Shown in pieces: positions 1-9,347 of a stretch of 64,000 nt of DNA. The stretch is from Treponema_C sp050320395 (GTDB lineage Bacteria; Spirochaetota; Spirochaetia; Treponematales; Treponemataceae). Both the position numbers and the translations under genes were made by a program. The stretch lies in NCBI RefSeq assembly GCF_050320395.1, contig NZ_CP144459.1, forward strand, positions 1,922,001 to 1,986,000. The letters run 5' to 3'. The stretch's first letter is position 1. Each line of letters starts with the position of its first letter. The notes beneath the pieces were generated by a model. That model worked only from the letters and a program-made list of their open reading frames with translations, was not told the origin of the DNA and searched no databases.

Positions 1-1097
1 ATTCCGATTTGCTCCAACGACTCCTGCATAATCAGCGAGCGAAGCCGCATAAGCTGAAGCCCGCCGGTGTTTATGTCCGCTTCAAACTTAAAATGCTGAT
101 TGCGGTTGATAAATTCAATATGTGCGTCCTTTGTGCGGTATACCAAAGAAAAAAGAACCGAATTTTCCAATCCCTCGAGGATTCCGGTATCTATACCCCA
201 TTTTATGCGGAACAGCATTTCCAGAGATTCACGCTCCGATAACAAGCGGCTGTACTTTACCGCAGCGAGCGCCTTATATACAAAATCGCGCAGGGCCGTC
301 GGTTTATTATCGGTAATTTTTCGTCTGGACGTTCGTTCGGCTTCAATAAGAATATAAACGGCTTTTTTTAATTCTTCAATTTGCTCGGCTTCGCTTCCGG
401 TAAAACAGCGCGAAGAACTTATTTCGTAGCAGCTTCCCAAGGCGGGTAAAAACGAATCCTCGTAATTCAAAGCATAACCGAAACAGGGGCGGACGTTAAA
501 GCCTTTTTTTTCCGTATCCGCAATCAAAGAACTCAGTTCCCGTGTATCGTGATTTAGAAAACTCAACGAGGGTAAATGCAAAAACAGCGAAAGTTTCATA
601 CCCGTTCCCGTATTCTTAAGGGAAGAGGTTAAATATCCGAATTCAACCGAGGCGGCAAACTGTACGATGTTTTGCAAAGCATCGTCCACCTGCTTGAGTT
701 CGGTGAATACGGTTTCGGTATCCAAACCGGCACCGAAACAGGAAAGACGCACGTGGTCTTCGGCATTGACGGCGCACACAAGCTTACCGTCGGTGCGAAC
801 GACGATGCCCGCAACGGGATTTGTCGTTTCCGAAGGAGTAAGTACGCCGCGTTCCTGCAAAATGCGTTTACCCAAACCGTCCAGTTTTTTAACGCTTAAA
901 GCCTGATAACGTTCCGGATGCTCTATGCGCGAAAAAGCGTCGAACACAAGGGTTTGGATACGCTCTCCGTCATCGCAGTTAAACCGCAGCGGAAAGGGGA
1001 AATTAACGAAGTTGCGGGCAAAACGGATACGTGTGGAAAGCACTACATCGTTTTCATCGCCCGCAAGGTTGTACCAAGCTTCTCCCGTTTCATTCAT
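1..1097 (-). CDS. mcsB: Protein-arginine kinase McsB (3' end outside window)
   Basis: ATP:guanido phosphotransferase-family kinase that phosphorylates arginines of damaged proteins for ClpCP degradation. The reading frame opens with ATG at 1097, overlaps the end of mcsA by 8 nt, and stays open to the window edge (365 codons). The family is usually about 350-365 residues, so only the last few residues are missing. After the start come a WYNLAG segment and DVVLSTRIR, typical of McsB. NAEDHVR at residues 111-117 matches the family NEEDHxR motif. The nucleotide-site segment that is normally L-T-x-C-P-T-N-x-G-T-G reads LTSSLKNTGTG (156-166), so Cys and Pro are replaced by Ser and Leu. It is paired with its activator McsA. 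The name is secure; activity is less so because of the altered motif. Confidence 0.9.
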   Translation of the reverse strand, partial: MNETGEAWYNLAGDENDVVLSTRIRFARNFVNFPFPLRFNCDDGERIQTLVFDAFSRIEHPERYQALSVKKLDGLGKRILQERGVLTPSETTNPVAGIVVRTDGKLVCAVNAEDHVRLSCFGAGLDTETVFTELKQVDDALQNIVQFAASVEFGYLTSSLKNTGTGMKLSLFLHLPSLSFLNHDTRELSSLIADTEKKGFNVRPCFGYALNYEDSFLPALGSCYEISSSRCFTGSEAEQIEELKKAVYILIEAERTSRRKITDNKPTALRDFVYKALAAVKYSRLLSERESLEMLFRIKWGIDTGILEGLENSVLFSLVYRTKDAHIEFINRNQHFKFEADINTGGLQLMRLRSLIMQESLEQIG

Positions 1098-1602
1098 GGA
1101 AAACCTCTGCGGGAAAATCGTCGCCTCCGGTTACGGCGGGGGTTTCAAGGGCTTTTAAAAAATCCCTGTATTTTGCGGCCTTTTCGTAATCTTCGTTTTC
1201 AATCGATGCCTGCAATTTTGTTTGAATCGCTATGCGATCGGTTAAAATCGAGCGGAAGTAGGCAAGCTTTTTCGGCATTGAGCCGGTATAGGGAAGTTCC
1301 GCCCCGCCTTTTTGAAGCAGAGAACGGATTTCGTTTTGAAAGGCCGCATAACATTCGGGACAGCCGACATTGCCGGTTTTCCGTATATCATCGATACTGC
1401 GGCCGCACACGGAACATACCTTGCGCTCGGGGGCAAAGCCGTTTACCAGATTTTGAAGATTTATGCCTATATTTTCGGACGAAGAATCCACCCCCTGCTC
1501 GGCCGCACATTGTTCACATATATGAATCTCTTTTTTACCGGATGCCGTCACCTGCTGTACGAAAATAACCGCTTTACGGCTGCCGCATAAATCACAAAGC
1601 AT
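1090..1602 (-). CDS. mcsA: McsA-type zinc protein with UVR motif, activator of McsB
   Basis: 170 residues. Four CxxC pairs (C3/C6, C29/C32, a CSVCG pair near 63 and a CPECY pair near 80) make two zinc ribbons. The C-terminal segment ENEDYEKAAKYRDFLKAL is a UVR (UvrB/UvrC) helical-hairpin motif. This is the architecture of McsA, which binds and activates McsB and links it to ClpC. The stop codon overlaps the mcsB start, so the two are translationally coupled. The start is 10 nt downstream of the LolE-type permease stop, so it may also be co-transcribed with lolCDE. No ctsR is visible on this side. Function is inferred from family architecture. Confidence 0.92.
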   Translation of the reverse strand: MLCDLCGSRKAVIFVQQVTASGKKEIHICEQCAAEQGVDSSSENIGINLQNLVNGFAPERKVCSVCGRSIDDIRKTGNVGCPECYAAFQNEIRSLLQKGGAELPYTGSMPKKLAYFRSILTDRIAIQTKLQASIENEDYEKAAKYRDFLKALETPAVTGGDDFPAEVFHE

Positions 1603-1611
1603 CGTTATACC

Positions 1612-2973
1612 TCATGTTTTCCTTAAAATATCGAGGGGCCTTTCTTTTCCCGCACGCAAAGCCGGAAAGACGGAAACGGCCGCCGATAACAAAAGAGTTC
1701 CGGCAGCGATTACAAAGATTTCCGTAAAAGCAATATGTACCGGGACCCGTTGTAAATAATAGGCCGGATCAAGTAAATGTACCGGACTGTAGAGATTTCC
1801 CTCACGTATAAGATACCACAGTTTTAAAATAAAGTTAACGGCATTTTCGCCGAATCCTATGATTTCGTTGCATTTAACCGCAGCTGCAAGCCCGAGAGGA
1901 AGACCGATTGCAAGGCCGCACGCTCCGGTCAATATTCCCACAGTTAAAAAAGCCGCCCCTATACCCGAAGAAGATGCTCCCATACTTTTTAATACGGCGA
2001 TTTCTCTTTTGCGCTCCATAACAACCATAATCAGGGCGGATGAAACATTTACCGACGCGATAAGAACGATTAAAAACATAATCAAAATCAACAGTATCTT
2101 TGTTGAAGCATAATTTTCGTATTGGGCGGAATTTATATCGCTCCAGCGGTACAGGCTAAATCCGGAAGGAAGCAAAGATAAAGTGCTGCGGTATGCTTCC
2201 TGCAAACGATCGGAAAAGGGAAAATCGGTTTCAATACCGATTGTAATTTGAGATGAAGCCTCGGTAAGAAAATCAAACCCCGTTTTAAGGGGCAAAAACA
2301 CCCATAAGGCATCTATCTCCTGATAACCGGATGAAACGATGCCGGAAACCGTACAGCTGAGCATCTTGGGAACGATTTTTACACGGCCCGCCTCATGCCC
2401 TTGCACGCGCTCTTGTGCGCTTGGGTACACGCCGGTGCCGGCGGTAATAAGGCGCAGGGTATCTCCTGTTTTAAGATTCAGTTTATCCGCTATACCCTTT
2501 CCGATGACGGCGCTTTTTGCAGAAGGAAAGGCGGCTTCTCCCGATAAAACTTCTATGTAGGTTTGAAAAGCCCTATTTGAGGTAAAAATATCCGTAGGAA
2601 CGGCACGAACGAGGGCTCCGCTTCTCGTACCGCCGGCGACTGCAAGGGCCGTACCTTGGCGCTCGATAAACGCCTGCCCCCCGCTCGGAATTTCCAAGGA
2701 TGAGGCAAACTCCCGTAAATCATCGGATAATCCGCCGTTTTCAAAAAACTCTACAGGGACGACGGCTTGTAAATGGTAGGTTCCCAAACCTATCATGCGC
2801 TCGGTAATACCTTCTATCATACCTTCGGCTACAACCAAAACGACAATCAGAGGAACCAAGCTTAAAGCTATACCGAAGGCCGCCCCGAAAAGGCTTTTTC
2901 GCCCGTTTGACGAGCTTGTGCGGTTAGGCTTTAAAATGCGCAGGGCGTATAAAAACGAAGCTCTAAAATTCAT
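1612..2973 (-). CDS. lolE: LolC/LolE-type lipoprotein-releasing permease (second copy)
   Basis: 453 residues with the MacB/FtsX layout: one N-terminal membrane helix (about 25-50), a large periplasmic domain (about 50-285), then three C-terminal helices (about 290-315, 335-365, 415-440). Within the last helix block is the typical VxVVMERKREIAVLKSMGAS segment, the cytoplasmic coupling motif of this family. With LolD and the sister permease it should extract lipoproteins from the inner membrane for transfer toward the outer membrane. It overlaps the lolD stop by 11 nt and is last in the lol trio. The C/E assignment follows gene order only; the two permeases are paralogues. Confidence 0.85.
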   Translation of the reverse strand: MNFRASFLYALRILKPNRTSSSNGRKSLFGAAFGIALSLVPLIVVLVVAEGMIEGITERMIGLGTYHLQAVVPVEFFENGGLSDDLREFASSLEIPSGGQAFIERQGTALAVAGGTRSGALVRAVPTDIFTSNRAFQTYIEVLSGEAAFPSAKSAVIGKGIADKLNLKTGDTLRLITAGTGVYPSAQERVQGHEAGRVKIVPKMLSCTVSGIVSSGYQEIDALWVFLPLKTGFDFLTEASSQITIGIETDFPFSDRLQEAYRSTLSLLPSGFSLYRWSDINSAQYENYASTKILLILIMFLIVLIASVNVSSALIMVVMERKREIAVLKSMGASSSGIGAAFLTVGILTGACGLAIGLPLGLAAAVKCNEIIGFGENAVNFILKLWYLIREGNLYSPVHLLDPAYYLQRVPVHIAFTEIFVIAAGTLLLSAAVSVFPALRAGKERPLDILRKT

Positions 2974-3661
2974 TGACGAGACGGCCCTCTTTTATGCGAA
3001 AACACTCGTCGGCCCTGTCGGTTAAAGACATATCGTGGGTTACCATCACGAGGGTTTTGCGGTATTTTTCAACAACCGAAAAAAGCAAACCGCCGACCAG
3101 GCGCGCATTTTCAGGGTCAAGATTTCCCGTAGGCTCATCGGCTAAAATCAATTCGGGATCCGCAATTAAAGAACGGGCTACGGCCGCTCTTTGACGCTCG
3201 CCGCCCGAAAGCTGGGAAGGAAGGTGGTACATACGATTTTCCAAACCCACATCGGCAAGCAATTCGACCGCCCGCTCTTTGGCTTCTTTTTTGGAAACTC
3301 CCTTCATATAAAGCGGCAAAAACACGTTTTCGAGGGCCGTAAAATCCTTTAACAAATAATGAAACTGAAAAACAAGGCCTAAAACGCAGGCGCGGTATTC
3401 GGCGGCCCGGTTTTCGTCCAAACTTGAAACGTCATAATCCCCTACCCGCACGGTTCCGGCAGAGGGCGTATCCAAGGCTCCGATAATATTGAGCAGGGTA
3501 CTTTTACCGCTTCCGCTTTCGCCCAAAATCAGGGTTTTGCTTGCGCGTTTGACCGTCATATTCAAATCCGAAAAAACAGTCAGATTTTCGCCCGTTTCCC
3601 TGTATGTTTTTTCGAGTCCGCTTATATAAATCAGATTTTCCGCCGATTCGTTTTTATTCAT
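2963..3661 (-). CDS. lolD: Lipoprotein-releasing ABC transporter ATPase LolD
   Basis: 232 residues. Walker A is GESGSGKST, the signature is LSGGERQR, Walker B is LILADEPTGNLD with a following catalytic Glu, and the H-loop is MVTHD. The DEPTGNLD context is typical of the MacB/LolD/FtsE family. The ATG at 3661 is preferred to the upstream in-frame codon at 3679 because GGAGG sits 9 nt before it. This start overlaps the LolC-type permease by 8 nt. LolD energises the two flanking permeases. The assignment is firm from motifs plus operon context. Confidence 0.92.
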   Translation of the reverse strand: MNKNESAENLIYISGLEKTYRETGENLTVFSDLNMTVKRASKTLILGESGSGKSTLLNIIGALDTPSAGTVRVGDYDVSSLDENRAAEYRACVLGLVFQFHYLLKDFTALENVFLPLYMKGVSKKEAKERAVELLADVGLENRMYHLPSQLSGGERQRAAVARSLIADPELILADEPTGNLDPENARLVGGLLFSVVEKYRKTLVMVTHDMSLTDRADECFRIKEGRLVNEF

Positions 3662-4940
3662 AACGAAGTACCTCCGCAATCGAAAGCGTTAAAATATGTT
3701 TGCTTGCCGCATATGAAGACACAAGGGCCGACAATATGCCGAAAAGCGTTATAACGGCGGTTTCGCCGAAAAACATCCGTGCGGGAATTTGCGCATAAAA
3801 CATAAACATCGAATTTTCGGTTAAAAACGCAAGAGAGGCGGGATTAAACAAAAAAGCAAGGGCGTACTGTATATAATACATGGTTTTTGAAATAATAAAA
3901 AAAACGCTTTCCATACGGACGCTGATAAGCATGCCTAAAAGAAGGCCCGGAACGGCGCCTCCCAAGCCGATTAAAAGCCCCTGCATAAGAAAAACCGCCT
4001 GTATATGGAAAGGCTTGGCACCCAGCGCCGATAAAACCGATATTTCTTCACGCCGCTCGAATATCATACGGCGCATTGCATTGAAGATGTTGACGGCAAC
4101 AACTACAAAAATAATAAAAACAAGCATCATCAATACGTTTTTTTCCGTCTTTAATGCGCCGAAAAATGATTTATTATACGTCCGCCAGGAGGCGGCACGG
4201 ATATTCGGCAGGGCTTTTTGCAAAGAGCGTATAAATCTTCCGTCCTGCCGAGTTTTGTACAATTTTATGCCGTAACAAAGGGGAGAAACGGAAAGTTTTT
4301 TTGCCGTATCGAGGGAAAAAAACATAAAGCTTGCATTTATATCGGAATACGCACATGAAAAAATCCCCGAAACGGTAAAAACACGGCTTGCGGACAAAAG
4401 ATCCGTATCCGAAGAACCTGAAAGCGCAAGGAGGTTAACCCTGTCTCCGACACCGACACCCAGGATACGAGCCAATCGGGAACCGATAACGACCCGGCCG
4501 CCGCTTAAATCGAAGCGGCCCGCAAACAAAGTGATTTGCCGCGCAAAGCCCTCGTCCCTTTCCAATATATTTTCGGGAACAAAGCGTATAAAGGCCGCTT
4601 CCTGACGGCCGCTTTTTCCGACGCTTAAAGCCTGGGCTTCGGCAAAGGGAGAAAAACTGCGTACCGAGGGATTGTTTTTCAAGAAATCGGCCAAGGCGGC
4701 CGTTTCCGTCTGCGATACCGGAAAAGAGCGGATATGAAACGAGCTCAGTTCCAAAATGCTTTCTATGTAGCCGCTTTGAAAACCGTTCATAACCGCCATA
4801 ACGACAATGAGGGTCATAACGCCGAAGGCTATACCCGCCGAAGCGAGAAATGAGGTAAGGGCATTTTTTCCCCTTCCGTCCACGCGGGCAAACCGGCGCG
4901 AAACGAATAAAATCCATGCACCCGTATTCGCAATCTTCAT
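3654..4940 (-). CDS. lolC: LolC/LolE-type lipoprotein-releasing permease (first copy)
   Basis: 428 residues. A cytoplasmic N-terminus with FVSRRFARVDGRGKN and the TSFLASAGIAFGVMTLIVVMAVMNGF stretch opens it, which is the classic LolC/LolE start (first helix about 30-55 followed by NGF). A periplasmic domain follows, then three helices with the coupling segment MIFERREEISVLSALGAK. It overlaps the preceding gene by 4 nt (ATGA) and lolD follows at once. It should form the permease heterodimer with the 1612-2973 product. Treponemes are rich in lipoproteins, so this is expected core machinery. Confidence 0.87.
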   Translation of the reverse strand: MKIANTGAWILFVSRRFARVDGRGKNALTSFLASAGIAFGVMTLIVVMAVMNGFQSGYIESILELSSFHIRSFPVSQTETAALADFLKNNPSVRSFSPFAEAQALSVGKSGRQEAAFIRFVPENILERDEGFARQITLFAGRFDLSGGRVVIGSRLARILGVGVGDRVNLLALSGSSDTDLLSASRVFTVSGIFSCAYSDINASFMFFSLDTAKKLSVSPLCYGIKLYKTRQDGRFIRSLQKALPNIRAASWRTYNKSFFGALKTEKNVLMMLVFIIFVVVAVNIFNAMRRMIFERREEISVLSALGAKPFHIQAVFLMQGLLIGLGGAVPGLLLGMLISVRMESVFFIISKTMYYIQYALAFLFNPASLAFLTENSMFMFYAQIPARMFFGETAVITLFGILSALVSSYAASKHILTLSIAEVLRYE

Positions 4941-5716
4941 AAACTGCGCTCCCGTTTTTTTACACCGTTTTCATAGATTGTTTCCAAAACGGGCATTTCA
5001 TTTTTATAACGGGTAAGAATGCGTACACCGTCCGGGAAAAAAACGGTTTCTTCCCAATCGGAGTCGGAGGAATAAATCCTCTGCCGTATTTTATCGGCCC
5101 CGCGATAATAAAACTCATCGGCTCGCGAACGGCCCTCGGCATAACGGTATTCTTTTTTTTCGCTTTGTCGGCCTTTTTGAAGCGGTTTTTCATCTTTTTG
5201 CGCATAGTCGGAATATTCGATGCGTTCTTCAATTATGCGCTTATTATCATCATAACGGAACGTTTCGGTAGAAAAAAGACGGGATTTTTTTTCGGCACCC
5301 GGGACGTAAATTTCACGTTTTAAAGGAAGCCCCTCATCCGTAAAACTTTCGTGTATAATGCGCTCTTTTTCATTATCCGAGGTAACGGCGGTTTTCGGAT
5401 AGGGCGAGTCTTCCGCATAACTGTAATCGGTAAGCGATAGAGGTTCGGCCATCGATTCTTTCCACACACTTTTTTGTATAAGGCGGCCCAGAGAATCGAA
5501 TTTTTTTTGTACAAAAACACCCTCAGCTGCGCGCAAAGTACGGCTGTTCACCGCATCGGTAAAAAAATATTCCTTATTTTCAAAAAAACGCCGTAAGCCG
5601 CCGCTTTCAAAGGCCGCCGTATCCCGGGTAAAAGCGCTTGTCATGCCTGCAAAAAGCGCCAAAAATAAAAAAGCATAAAAAAACGACAAAGTCCGAAAAA
5701 CGCGAACGCAAAACAC
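4937..5716 (-). CDS. Exported protein of unknown function, RHS/MORN-like text repeats
   Basis: 259 residues, not assigned to a named family. The GTG start has AAGGG 7 nt upstream. An N-terminal hydrophobic segment (about 8-28, ending near MTSA) looks like a cleavable signal peptide. The rest is made of short strand-turn units such as KKFDSLGRLIQKSVW, TFRYDDNKRIIEER and KKEYRYAEGR, resembling the Y-D-x-x-G-R-x units of RHS/YD and antitoxin-like MORN repeats. It lies between ftsY and lolC and overlaps lolC by 4 nt, so it is probably a periplasmic or surface protein of that operon. No catalytic motif was seen. Confidence 0.7.
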   Translation of the reverse strand: MFCVRVFRTLSFFYAFLFLALFAGMTSAFTRDTAAFESGGLRRFFENKEYFFTDAVNSRTLRAAEGVFVQKKFDSLGRLIQKSVWKESMAEPLSLTDYSYAEDSPYPKTAVTSDNEKERIIHESFTDEGLPLKREIYVPGAEKKSRLFSTETFRYDDNKRIIEERIEYSDYAQKDEKPLQKGRQSEKKEYRYAEGRSRADEFYYRGADKIRQRIYSSDSDWEETVFFPDGVRILTRYKNEMPVLETIYENGVKKRERSL

Positions 5717-5743
5717 AGCGGTACCCTTAACCAGGCGTTCAGC

Positions 5744-6616
5744 TTATTCGGCTAAAAAGTCGGCGGCAAAACGCTGCGCGTCGACCCTTTGTATGTCGGT
5801 ATATTTTTCCCCCGAACCGATAAAGGCAAGAGGAATACCCAATTCTTTTCCGACCGAAAAAATGCAGCCGCCCTTGGCGCTTGAATCGTACTTACTTAAA
5901 AACACGGCATCTATTCCCACAGCTTCATGAAAGGCTTCGGCTTGGCGAAAGGCATTTTGTCCGGTAGTACTGTCGAGTACAAGCAGTTTTTTATAGGCGA
6001 GCGGACTTGCCTTTGCCGCGGCGATGCGGTCTATTTTTTGCAATTCCCGCACAAGGTTTTCTTTATTGTGAAGTCGTCCTGCCGTATCGGCTATCACAAG
6101 ACCGCTTCCCTTTGAGTTCAGGGCTTCGGCCGCATCGAATACAACCGCGGCGGGGTCTCCTCCGTGCTTATGAGAGATAACCCGCACTCCCAGATTTTCT
6201 CCGTGAATGCATAACTGTTCAACCGCGGCGGCACGGAAGGTATCGGCGGCAGCCATAATAACCGTATCGATTCCTTCCTTCCGATAAAAATCTGCCAGTT
6301 TTGCGACGGAGGTGGTTTTTCCGGCCCCGTTTACACCGAGAACCATATAAATATTTACCGCCGAAGGATCGGGGTTTAATTCGACCGTTTTAAGAGATTC
6401 GCAGAGAATCTTTTGCAGTATGCTGCGCACTTCGGCTTGAGATGAAATCTTTAAGCTTTTGCAGCGTTTTTCAAGCTCTTCGGTTAATTCAAAGGCGGTT
6501 TTTCCCGCGATATCGCCTTCGATTAAAATATCGCTTAAATCTTCAAAAAAAGCTCCATCGGTGAAACTCTTAGAGGAAAATAAATCTTTTAATTTTGAAA
6601 TAAATTGTGCTGCCAT
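5744..6616 (-). CDS. ftsY: Signal recognition particle receptor FtsY
   Basis: 290 residues: the N domain (about 1-85) and the GTPase G domain, without the long acidic A domain of Escherichia coli FtsY. G1 is GVNGAGKTTS, followed by KLADFY; the insertion-box segment has AADTFRAAAVEQL; G3 is DTAGR; G4 is LSKYDSSAKGG; and GSGEKYTDIQ closes the domain, as in all SRP GTPases. It docks SRP-ribosome complexes at the membrane. It sits in a minus-strand operon with prfB upstream and the lol genes downstream. The family identity is certain. Confidence 0.96.
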   Translation of the reverse strand: MAAQFISKLKDLFSSKSFTDGAFFEDLSDILIEGDIAGKTAFELTEELEKRCKSLKISSQAEVRSILQKILCESLKTVELNPDPSAVNIYMVLGVNGAGKTTSVAKLADFYRKEGIDTVIMAAADTFRAAAVEQLCIHGENLGVRVISHKHGGDPAAVVFDAAEALNSKGSGLVIADTAGRLHNKENLVRELQKIDRIAAAKASPLAYKKLLVLDSTTGQNAFRQAEAFHEAVGIDAVFLSKYDSSAKGGCIFSVGKELGIPLAFIGSGEKYTDIQRVDAQRFAADFLAE

Positions 6617-6626
6617 ATCAATCCCG

Positions 6627-8162
6627 TTATTTTATATTTTTTTCGGGAACAATTTTTTCGGGCAAAACGGAATTTGCCGCATGCAAATATAAACCGAGCT
6701 GTACTAAAAAATTGATTCCCAATCCTGCCGATATACCCGCCGCAGTATAGTAGGCGGTTTGCCACTTTTCCAAATCGTTTCGAATATTATTACCGCGTGC
6801 CCATGAATTATATTCGTCAATATGCTTTCCGAACAACACAAAGCTTACCGGCAGGGATACGATAAACGCGGCATAAGAGTTATACATTATTTTCCGCTTT
6901 GTTTCAATGCCGGAAGATTCGCGGCCCTGCTTTACCGGAAGGTTGAACGCGGGCATACCTGTATTCACCGGTTTTGTGAGTAAAAAAGCTCTTCTCAAAC
7001 CATCCCCGAACTGCAATTCGGCTAAAACGGGAAAACCGTTTACGGTAAAAACACGCGAATCGGCACCGCTTTTATCGGAATCGGGAAATACCGGAAGGCC
7101 GTTAAAAAACAGGCTGTGTCCTAAAGGCGCATCCGATTTTATGTTGAGGGGAATATGATTTTGTCTTTCCGGACTGACCGAAACGTAAAAATCGTCCGAA
7201 CCTGAAAAATCGTAGACAAAGGATGCTCCCTTATAGCCTTCGGCTTCAACATAGAGGTCATGAATACCGCCGCGTATATCGGCCCAAAAGGAAGTTCCCT
7301 CCTTTGTAAGGTTCAAAAGGCGGCCGTCAAGACGCACCGACATTTTTTCGGATGCTTCGCGGGGATGTATATCGAAAAAGAGGCGGACCTTTTTTGTGTT
7401 TTGCAGGGCAAATTCAAGACGGGATGCAAGGGCGGCGGCAAGGGCATCAAGATTTTCTATAGTGTCGGTTTCGCTTATCTTTAGAGCTTCAATTCCTCCC
7501 GGATATAAAATAAGGAAAACGTCGGCCTTGATATAAGAGCCTGAACGCATCACACGCCCGGTAATAAGTGCATTTATATCTTCGGGTTCTCCGTTTTGCA
7601 CGGCTTGAGACGCGGTTTTTTTATCGGAGACATCCGGATACAATTGCGCCGCATCTTTTTTCCACACCGTAATCGTTTCGCGGCTTGTTTTAAAATCGGT
7701 TACATTCAAAACAGAGGTTTCTTTTTGATTTGCTTCCAACCTGCCGCGCAGGTTTTGTATATCTTTTTCTTTTGCCGCAATATTTTCGTAAAGCTTCCGT
7801 TCCGCCGCATCCGAGGCAATAAGCTTATCGCGCTCATAAACGGCTTTTTCAAGACTCTCATATAAGCTGCGCCTTTCTTTTAATAACTCTCTTTTACGGC
7901 GCCGGTATAATTCTTCGGGAAGGACGTTACGGATTCCCGCATCCGAAGCGCGTTCCAAAATAAGACGGGGTAAAAGTGAGCCTATTTTTTCCCCCTCGGC
8001 TCCCTCGGCCGAAGAAGCATAGGGGGAAAAAACGGCATTTTCTTCTTCAAAATTAAAAGCCCGGGCCGCTACCGTCCATTGAAGCGCAGCGGAGGCCGTA
8101 TGTACGGATAAAAAAATTAAAAGCAGCACCGGCACAAAGGCCGATGCTCCCGTTTTTTTCAC
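6627..8162 (-). CDS. Exported PEGA-like protein with coiled coil and C-terminal membrane helices
   Basis: 511 residues when started at GTG 8162. This start is preferred to ATG 8201 because it gives a 4-nt GTGA overlap with the prfB stop and has AGGAG about 10 nt upstream; the longer form would overlap prfB by 43 nt. A hydrophobic signal segment is followed by an A-x-A site. Residues about 60-130 are charged and helical (RRKRELLKERRSLYESLEKAVYERD), a likely coiled coil. A middle part contains SVRLDGRLLNLTKEG and GIHDLYVEAEGYKG, which read like a PEGA beta domain. Two helices lie near the C-terminus. Function unknown; conserved envelope protein by style. Confidence 0.75.
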   Translation of the reverse strand: MKKTGASAFVPVLLLIFLSVHTASAALQWTVAARAFNFEEENAVFSPYASSAEGAEGEKIGSLLPRLILERASDAGIRNVLPEELYRRRKRELLKERRSLYESLEKAVYERDKLIASDAAERKLYENIAAKEKDIQNLRGRLEANQKETSVLNVTDFKTSRETITVWKKDAAQLYPDVSDKKTASQAVQNGEPEDINALITGRVMRSGSYIKADVFLILYPGGIEALKISETDTIENLDALAAALASRLEFALQNTKKVRLFFDIHPREASEKMSVRLDGRLLNLTKEGTSFWADIRGGIHDLYVEAEGYKGASFVYDFSGSDDFYVSVSPERQNHIPLNIKSDAPLGHSLFFNGLPVFPDSDKSGADSRVFTVNGFPVLAELQFGDGLRRAFLLTKPVNTGMPAFNLPVKQGRESSGIETKRKIMYNSYAAFIVSLPVSFVLFGKHIDEYNSWARGNNIRNDLEKWQTAYYTAAGISAGLGINFLVQLGLYLHAANSVLPEKIVPEKNIK

Positions 8163-9287
8163 TGCTCGTCTTCTCCTTCGCTTATCGGAAGCCCCTTCCA
8201 TTTTGCCGCCAAATAAGACTCTATAAAGGGGTCTATGTCGCCGTCCATTACCGCTTGAATATTACCCATCTCGTGTCTGGTACGCAAGTCTTTCACCATT
8301 GTATAAGGCTGGAAAACATAGGAGCGGATTTGACTGCCCCATGCAATATCCTTTTTTTCCTGAGCGAATTTTGCGTTTTCTTTTTCTTTTTCCTGCCGGT
8401 AATGCTCATACAGCCGGGCTTTGAGCATGTTCATGGCGGTTGCCCGGTTCATCGTTTGGCTTCGTTCCGTTTGGCAGGCAACCACGATTCCCGTCGGGAT
8501 ATGGGTAAAGCGCACCGCAGAATCGGTTTTATTGACATGCTGGCCCCCGGCCCCGCCGGCGCGGTAGGTATCGACACGTAAATCTTCGGGCTTTATTTCG
8601 ACTTCTATACTTTCGTCCAAAACGGGAAATACATAGACCGAAGAAAAAGAGGTGTGGCGGCGCGCATTCGAATCAAAGGGGCTGATGCGTACCAGACGGT
8701 GAACGCCCGCCTCCGATTTTAAATAACCGTATACATAATCGCCCGAAATCTGCAGAGTAACCGATTTTATACCCCCTTCGGCTTCAAGGCGGTCGAGGGT
8801 TTCAACCTTATAGCCGCGCCTTTCGGCCCAGCGTATATACATACGGCACAGCATTTGCGCCCAATCGCAGGCTTCGGTACCGCCGGCCCCCGCGTGAATG
8901 CTTAAAAAGGCGCTGTTTTTATCCACTTCGTCGGACAAGAGATTGAGTATACTGTATTTTTCGTAATCCGCCTTTGCAGATTCGTAGAGTTCTCCGATTT
9001 CCGTTTCCAGCTCCGCATCGCCGGATTCTTCGGCCAATTCGTACAAAGCGTCCAAGTCTTCGGTTGTTTTAACCAAATCGCGCCAGGGATTTATTTTGTT
9101 TTTGAGCAATTTTATTTCGGATAAAACCTTTTCGGCCTTTGAGGGGTCGTTCCAAAAATCGCTCTCACCGGTAAGAGCTTCCTTTGCCTCGATGTGTTTT
9201 TCTACCGTTTCGACGTCAAAGACGCCCCCAAACATCGAGGATATCGGCTTTCAACGAAGCGATGGGCATTTTAAAATCTTCAAGCAT
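8159..9287 (-). CDS. prfB: Peptide chain release factor 2, with programmed +1 frameshift
   Basis: Terminates translation at UGA and UAA. Two frames make one gene: ATG at 9287 opens a 23-codon frame (MLEDFKMPIASLKADI...) that ends at an in-frame TGA (9218-9216). Shifting +1 at CTT-TGA-C continues as DVETVEKHIEAKE and runs to 8159, giving about 375 residues, normal for RF2. The class II recognition motif SPF lies in ISPFDSNARRHTS and the catalytic GGQ in RAGGAGGQHVNK. Reading only the second frame would give a false start at 9235. The final stop overlaps the next gene's GTG start. Confidence 0.96.
9215..9229 (-). promoter_or_regulatory. RF2 programmed +1 frameshift site
   Basis: On the minus strand a GGGGG run (9229-9225) is followed by CGT CTT TGA C (CTT at 9221-9219, TGA at 9218-9216). 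This matches the well-known autoregulatory site of prfB: an internal Shine-Dalgarno-like G-run three bases before the slippery CTT codon, then a UGA that RF2 itself reads. When RF2 is scarce the ribosome slips +1 and makes RF2. Confidence 0.93.
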
Positions 9288-9347
9288 TTGTGTTCCTTAC
9301 ATTACACCTGTTCGACAACTTTAGTTTCACAACAGGTCTATTATTTT

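Noticed and set aside
918..1568. Plus-strand open frame of 216 codons
   Set aside because: It is the mirror of mcsB and mcsA, both of which have clear motifs.
3880..4275. Plus-strand open frame of 131 codons
   Set aside because: It is antisense to the LolC-type permease helices.
8163..8201. Longer N-terminus of the PEGA-like protein
   Set aside because: It would overlap prfB by 43 nt with an Arg-rich start; the GTG at 8162 has a ribosome site and a 4-nt overlap.
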